From assembly GCF_001189845.1 (NCBI RefSeq), contig NZ_LFLZ01000059.1, positions 1 to 57,643 of the forward strand: a DNA stretch of 57,643 nucleotides, in the 5' to 3' direction. The translations under genes were made by a program, and so were the position numbers. Each line of letters opens with the position of its first letter. Position 1 is the first letter of the stretch. This DNA is from Bradyrhizobium tropiciagri. Its GTDB lineage: Bacteria > Pseudomonadota > Alphaproteobacteria > Rhizobiales > Xanthobacteraceae. Below, one piece after another: positions 55,452-57,643 of this stretch. The notes beneath the pieces were generated by a model. The model worked only from the letters and a program-made list of their open reading frames with translations. It did no database searches and had not been told where the DNA came from.

Positions 55452-56570
55452 CTACCGCTTGATCTGCGCCTTCAACGTGTCCTCGACCACACGATCGAAC
55501 GACGACGCCTTCGGCGCGCTCTTGCGGTGCTCGGCGACATATTTGTCGCGCTTGGCGACGAGGGCGGCGAGCTTCTCGTTCAGCGCCTTGCGCTGGGTGA
55601 TTTGCTTGTCGATCTCGGCGCTGCGTGCCTCCGGCTTCATGGCGCGGAGATTGTCGGGCAGGTCCTCATCCCTGACCTTGGCGATCTCGTTGCGGCCGGC
55701 CGCGACGTCGGCGACCAGGTCGCCATCGCCGGTGACCGCCTCCGACGTCACCTTGGCGCGTTTGTTGATGAAGCTCGCCATCTCCGAGGCCCGCGACGGC
55801 GAGGCCGCAGCGACGCTGGCGAGCTGCTGGGTCTTGGATTCCGTGCGCTTCTGCAGCGCGCGCGGCCCGTAGGGGATCACGGTGCCGTTGATCTCGCGCT
55901 GCAGGATGATGATGTCCTCGTCGTACGGCGTCTCGATGGTGACGATCTGGCCGCCATCCTGCGGGATCGCGATGAACTCGCCATTGCCGTGTTGCGCGAT
56001 ATCGCGCCATACAAGCGCGGTATCCTCGGCGTTGCCGGCGAGCACGGCGTTGACGATGATGTCCTTCTGTTTGGCGACCGCAAGCGTGACCGGGTATTTG
56101 GTGTCCTGCGCATAGTCCATGTGCGGCGGGGCGTCCCCGACCAGGAACACGATGCGCGTGCCGTCGCGTCCCTGCGTCCACTGCATCTTGTTGACGGCGA
56201 CGTCGAGCGCCTCGTTGACGCTCTCCGGCCAGTCGCCGCCGCCGCGCGCCTTCAATTCCAGCAGATTCGCGTAGAGGTCCTGGATATCGCGGGTCAGCTC
56301 GACCTTCCTGGTGACATACTCGTCGCCGATGTCGCGATAGGCGATCAGGCCCATCCTGATGTCGGCGTCGGGATTGGAATCGACGATCGCGGTCGCGATC
56401 GACCAGATCTTGCGCTTGGCGCCCTCGATCAATCCACCCATCGAGCCGGTGGTATCGAGCACGAAGGCGACTTCGACCACGGGCTTGGCGATGGCGGAGG
56501 ACAGTCCGGCTGTTAGCGGCAGGATTGCGAGAGCGAAGACGAACGAGCGAAGTGTGATGCGTGACCGCAT
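55452..56570 (-). CDS. Exported VWA-domain protein
   Basis: A 372-residue protein with a signal peptide (MRSRITLRSFVFALAILPLT ... AIA). A von Willebrand A domain follows at about 30-210, with the MIDAS motif FVLDTTGSMGG (DxTxS-type), GLIAYRDIGDEY and VFLVGDAPPHMDY. The C-terminal 120 residues are helical and charged (KRTESKTQQLASVAAASPSR ... LVAKRDKYVAEHRK). Probable periplasmic metal-dependent adhesion or complex-assembly role; partner unknown. Start 56570 has a GGAGAGACCC ribosome site. Stands alone. Confidence 0.87.
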   Translation of the reverse strand: MRSRITLRSFVFALAILPLTAGLSSAIAKPVVEVAFVLDTTGSMGGLIEGAKRKIWSIATAIVDSNPDADIRMGLIAYRDIGDEYVTRKVELTRDIQDLYANLLELKARGGGDWPESVNEALDVAVNKMQWTQGRDGTRIVFLVGDAPPHMDYAQDTKYPVTLAVAKQKDIIVNAVLAGNAEDTALVWRDIAQHGNGEFIAIPQDGGQIVTIETPYDEDIIILQREINGTVIPYGPRALQKRTESKTQQLASVAAASPSRASEMASFINKRAKVTSEAVTGDGDLVADVAAGRNEIAKVRDEDLPDNLRAMKPEARSAEIDKQITQRKALNEKLAALVAKRDKYVAEHRKSAPKASSFDRVVEDTLKAQIKR

Positions 56571-56705
56571 GGGTCTCTCCTGCAGTGGTTTCGTCCCTCG
56601 GAACCCAGGTTCCACCGGCTTCGCGGTGGCTTGAGGCCGGAATCAAGGCGCCTTCCTCGCGAATTTGCGGCCGATTCCAGCGCTGCCGTTGGGCTCTATT
56701 CGTGC

Positions 56706-56754
56706 GAGCATGATCTTGACGGAAAACCGGATTCCACTTTTCCGGATCATGCTC
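56706..56754. repeat. Dispersed palindromic repeat, copy D (opposite orientation)
   Basis: gagcatgatcttgacggaaa ... ttttccggatcatgctc is the same family as copies A-C, read in the other orientation. Sits 24 bases before the mmcB start. Confidence 0.8.
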
Positions 56755-56778
56755 GATGGAATCGGCTAGTCTCCTTGG

Positions 56779-57264
56779 ATGGAGTCTCCCGCCCGCCAGA
56801 TCGCGCTCGTGCCCGCGCCCGACCGACGCCAGTCGGAGACTGCGCTTGCGATCGCGCGCGGCACGGCGAGGCTTCTGAGATCGCTCGGATTTTCCTGCAT
56901 CAGCGAATTGTCGCTGCCGTCCGGCCGAAGGGCCGATCTGGTCGCGCTGAACGAGCGCGGCGAGATCTGGATCGTCGAGATCAAGTCATCGCTCGAGGAT
57001 CTGCGCGCCGACCAGAAATGGCAGGACTACCGGATGCATTGCGACCGGCTGTTCTTCGCCTTCATGCAGGACCTGCCGTGCGAGATCTTCCCGGTCGACA
57101 CCGGCCTGATCATCGCCGACGCCTATGGCGCGCATCTGCACTGCGAGGCGCCGGAGCATCGCCTGCCGGCAGCGACGCGGAAGTCGATGACGGTGCGCTT
57201 TGCGATGGCCGCCGCGCAGCGGATCAACCGCCTGGTCGATCCGCAGGGGCACAGCGAGTTCTAG
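56779..57264 (+). CDS. mmcB: MmcB family DNA repair protein
   Basis: A 161-residue protein matching MmcB, a PD-(D/E)XK-like nuclease-fold protein tied to damage-induced repair in Caulobacter. Core residues: LPSGRRADLVALNERGEIWIVEIKSSLEDLRADQKW (about residues 46-80), with the Asp and the E-x-K of the nuclease motif in RADLVAL and VEIKSS. In Caulobacter mmcB is SOS-controlled, but I see no GTTC-N7-GTTC LexA box between 56640 and 56778, so regulation here is open. Downstream is only repetitive DNA. Confidence 0.85.
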   Translation: MESPARQIALVPAPDRRQSETALAIARGTARLLRSLGFSCISELSLPSGRRADLVALNERGEIWIVEIKSSLEDLRADQKWQDYRMHCDRLFFAFMQDLPCEIFPVDTGLIIADAYGAHLHCEAPEHRLPAATRKSMTVRFAMAAAQRINRLVDPQGHSEF

Positions 57265-57275
57265 AAGCGCGATCT

Positions 57276-57362
57276 CGTAGGATGGGTAGAGCGCAGCGAA
57301 ACCCATCGACTTCGTGCCGCAGGGACAGATGATGGGTATCGCTTCGCTCCACCCATCCTACG
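57276..57362. repeat. Intergenic inverted repeat
   Basis: cgtaggatgggt at 57276-57287 pairs with acccatcctacg at 57351-57362, with inner matches such as gcgcagcgaaacccat and atgggtatcgcttcgc. A common type in Bradyrhizobium intergenic DNA. Confidence 0.85.
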
Positions 57363-57391
57363 TAGCTCTACGAAGCGCCCTACAAACGCAA

Positions 57392-57415
57392 ATGGCCGGG
57401 ACTAAGCCCGGCCAT
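57392..57415. terminator. Hairpin downstream of mmcB
   Basis: ATGGCCGGG, loop actaag, CCCGGCCAT: a perfect nine-base-pair GC-rich stem 127 bases after the mmcB stop. No T-tract follows. Confidence 0.6.
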
Positions 57416-57480
57416 CGCAAGACAATATGCAGCTTCGCCTAAAGCCTGATGAGATTAGGTTGAGCTGGAACGGCGTCGAA

Positions 57481-57613
57481 GGTTCACCTCTCCCTTGGGA
57501 GAGGTCGATTTGCGCAGCAAATCGGGTGAGGGATTACGGTCTATCGAAAGGGCAACAGCCCTCACCCGGATTGCTTCGCAATCCGACCTCTCCCCAACGG
57601 GGAGAGGTGAACC
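57481..57613. repeat. Intergenic inverted repeat
   Basis: ggttcacctctccc at 57481-57494 is the exact complement of gggagaggtgaacc at 57600-57613. Inner blocks gattgcttcgcaatc and gatttgcgcagcaaatc are themselves palindromic. Related in sequence to 34124-34267. Extends close to the window end. Confidence 0.85.
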
Positions 57614-57643
57614 GAGACCGCGCCAAACCGATTCAACCAAAAC

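Overview
The window reads as a piece of a high-GC alphaproteobacterial chromosome, most likely Bradyrhizobium or a close relative in the Hyphomicrobiales. The main reasons are a bioBFDA operon under a BioR-type GntR repressor with TTATCTATAA boxes, an HWE-type sensor kinase, an MmcB-type repair protein, dense one-carbon-to-fatty-acid style dehydrogenases, hydrolases and LLM monooxygenases, and many intergenic palindromic repeats of the kind common in that genus. There is no phage, integrase, transposase or CRISPR array. One tRNA gene (Arg, anticodon CCG, CCA encoded) is present.

Layout: 1-7.2 kb holds a minus-strand DUF1697/GST trio, a broken dienelactone hydrolase, a LuxR-type regulator, a secreted hydrolase, and a TetR regulator divergent from a broken zinc-type oxidoreductase with a perfect palindrome between them. 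7.5-12.4 kb holds a two-gene RND efflux system and a divergent Gre-like factor. 12.4-17.3 kb is the biotin block: bioR, three BioR boxes, bioB-bioF-bioD-bioA, followed by a deleted CoA-transferase remnant. 18-24 kb holds pentapeptide, YbaK-like, CBS, YXWGXW-repeat and diguanylate cyclase genes (the last two broken). 24-29 kb is a possible acid-catabolism block: MFS permease, LysR with an in-frame amber stop, a HAD type II protein, a family III CoA-transferase and a hotdog thioesterase.

30-34 kb holds an LLM monooxygenase, secreted hydrolase, small six-cysteine secreted protein, broken YccF and a secreted carboxymuconolactone-decarboxylase-like protein. 34-39 kb is a signalling stretch: PAS-SGDEF-EAL protein, HWE kinase, an SDR and a membrane class III nucleotide cyclase. 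39.7-43.5 kb is a small secreted protein followed by a MacA/ATPase/MacB-type exporter operon. 43.5-47.2 kb is a GST-SDR-SDR operon with a divergent LysR, flanked by two 78-bp direct repeats. 47.4-57.6 kb holds an LLM oxidoreductase, DHA2-type MFS pump, PHB-depolymerase-like esterase, a broken MBL-fold hydrolase, a DUF155/RMD1 protein, a GH13 alpha-glucosidase, a secreted VWA protein and mmcB.

Seven genes each need one single-base indel to read through, and two more are damaged in other ways (amber stop, internal deletion). Intact family motifs continue on both sides of each indel, so either the assembly has residual indels or this region is decaying; the sequence alone cannot say which. I found no clearly new molecular system. 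The most useful leads are the BioR and TetR operators, the tip-deleted Gre paralogue, the secreted peptide beside the MacAB-type exporter, the substituted HAD active site and the repeat-flanked GST/SDR/LysR module.
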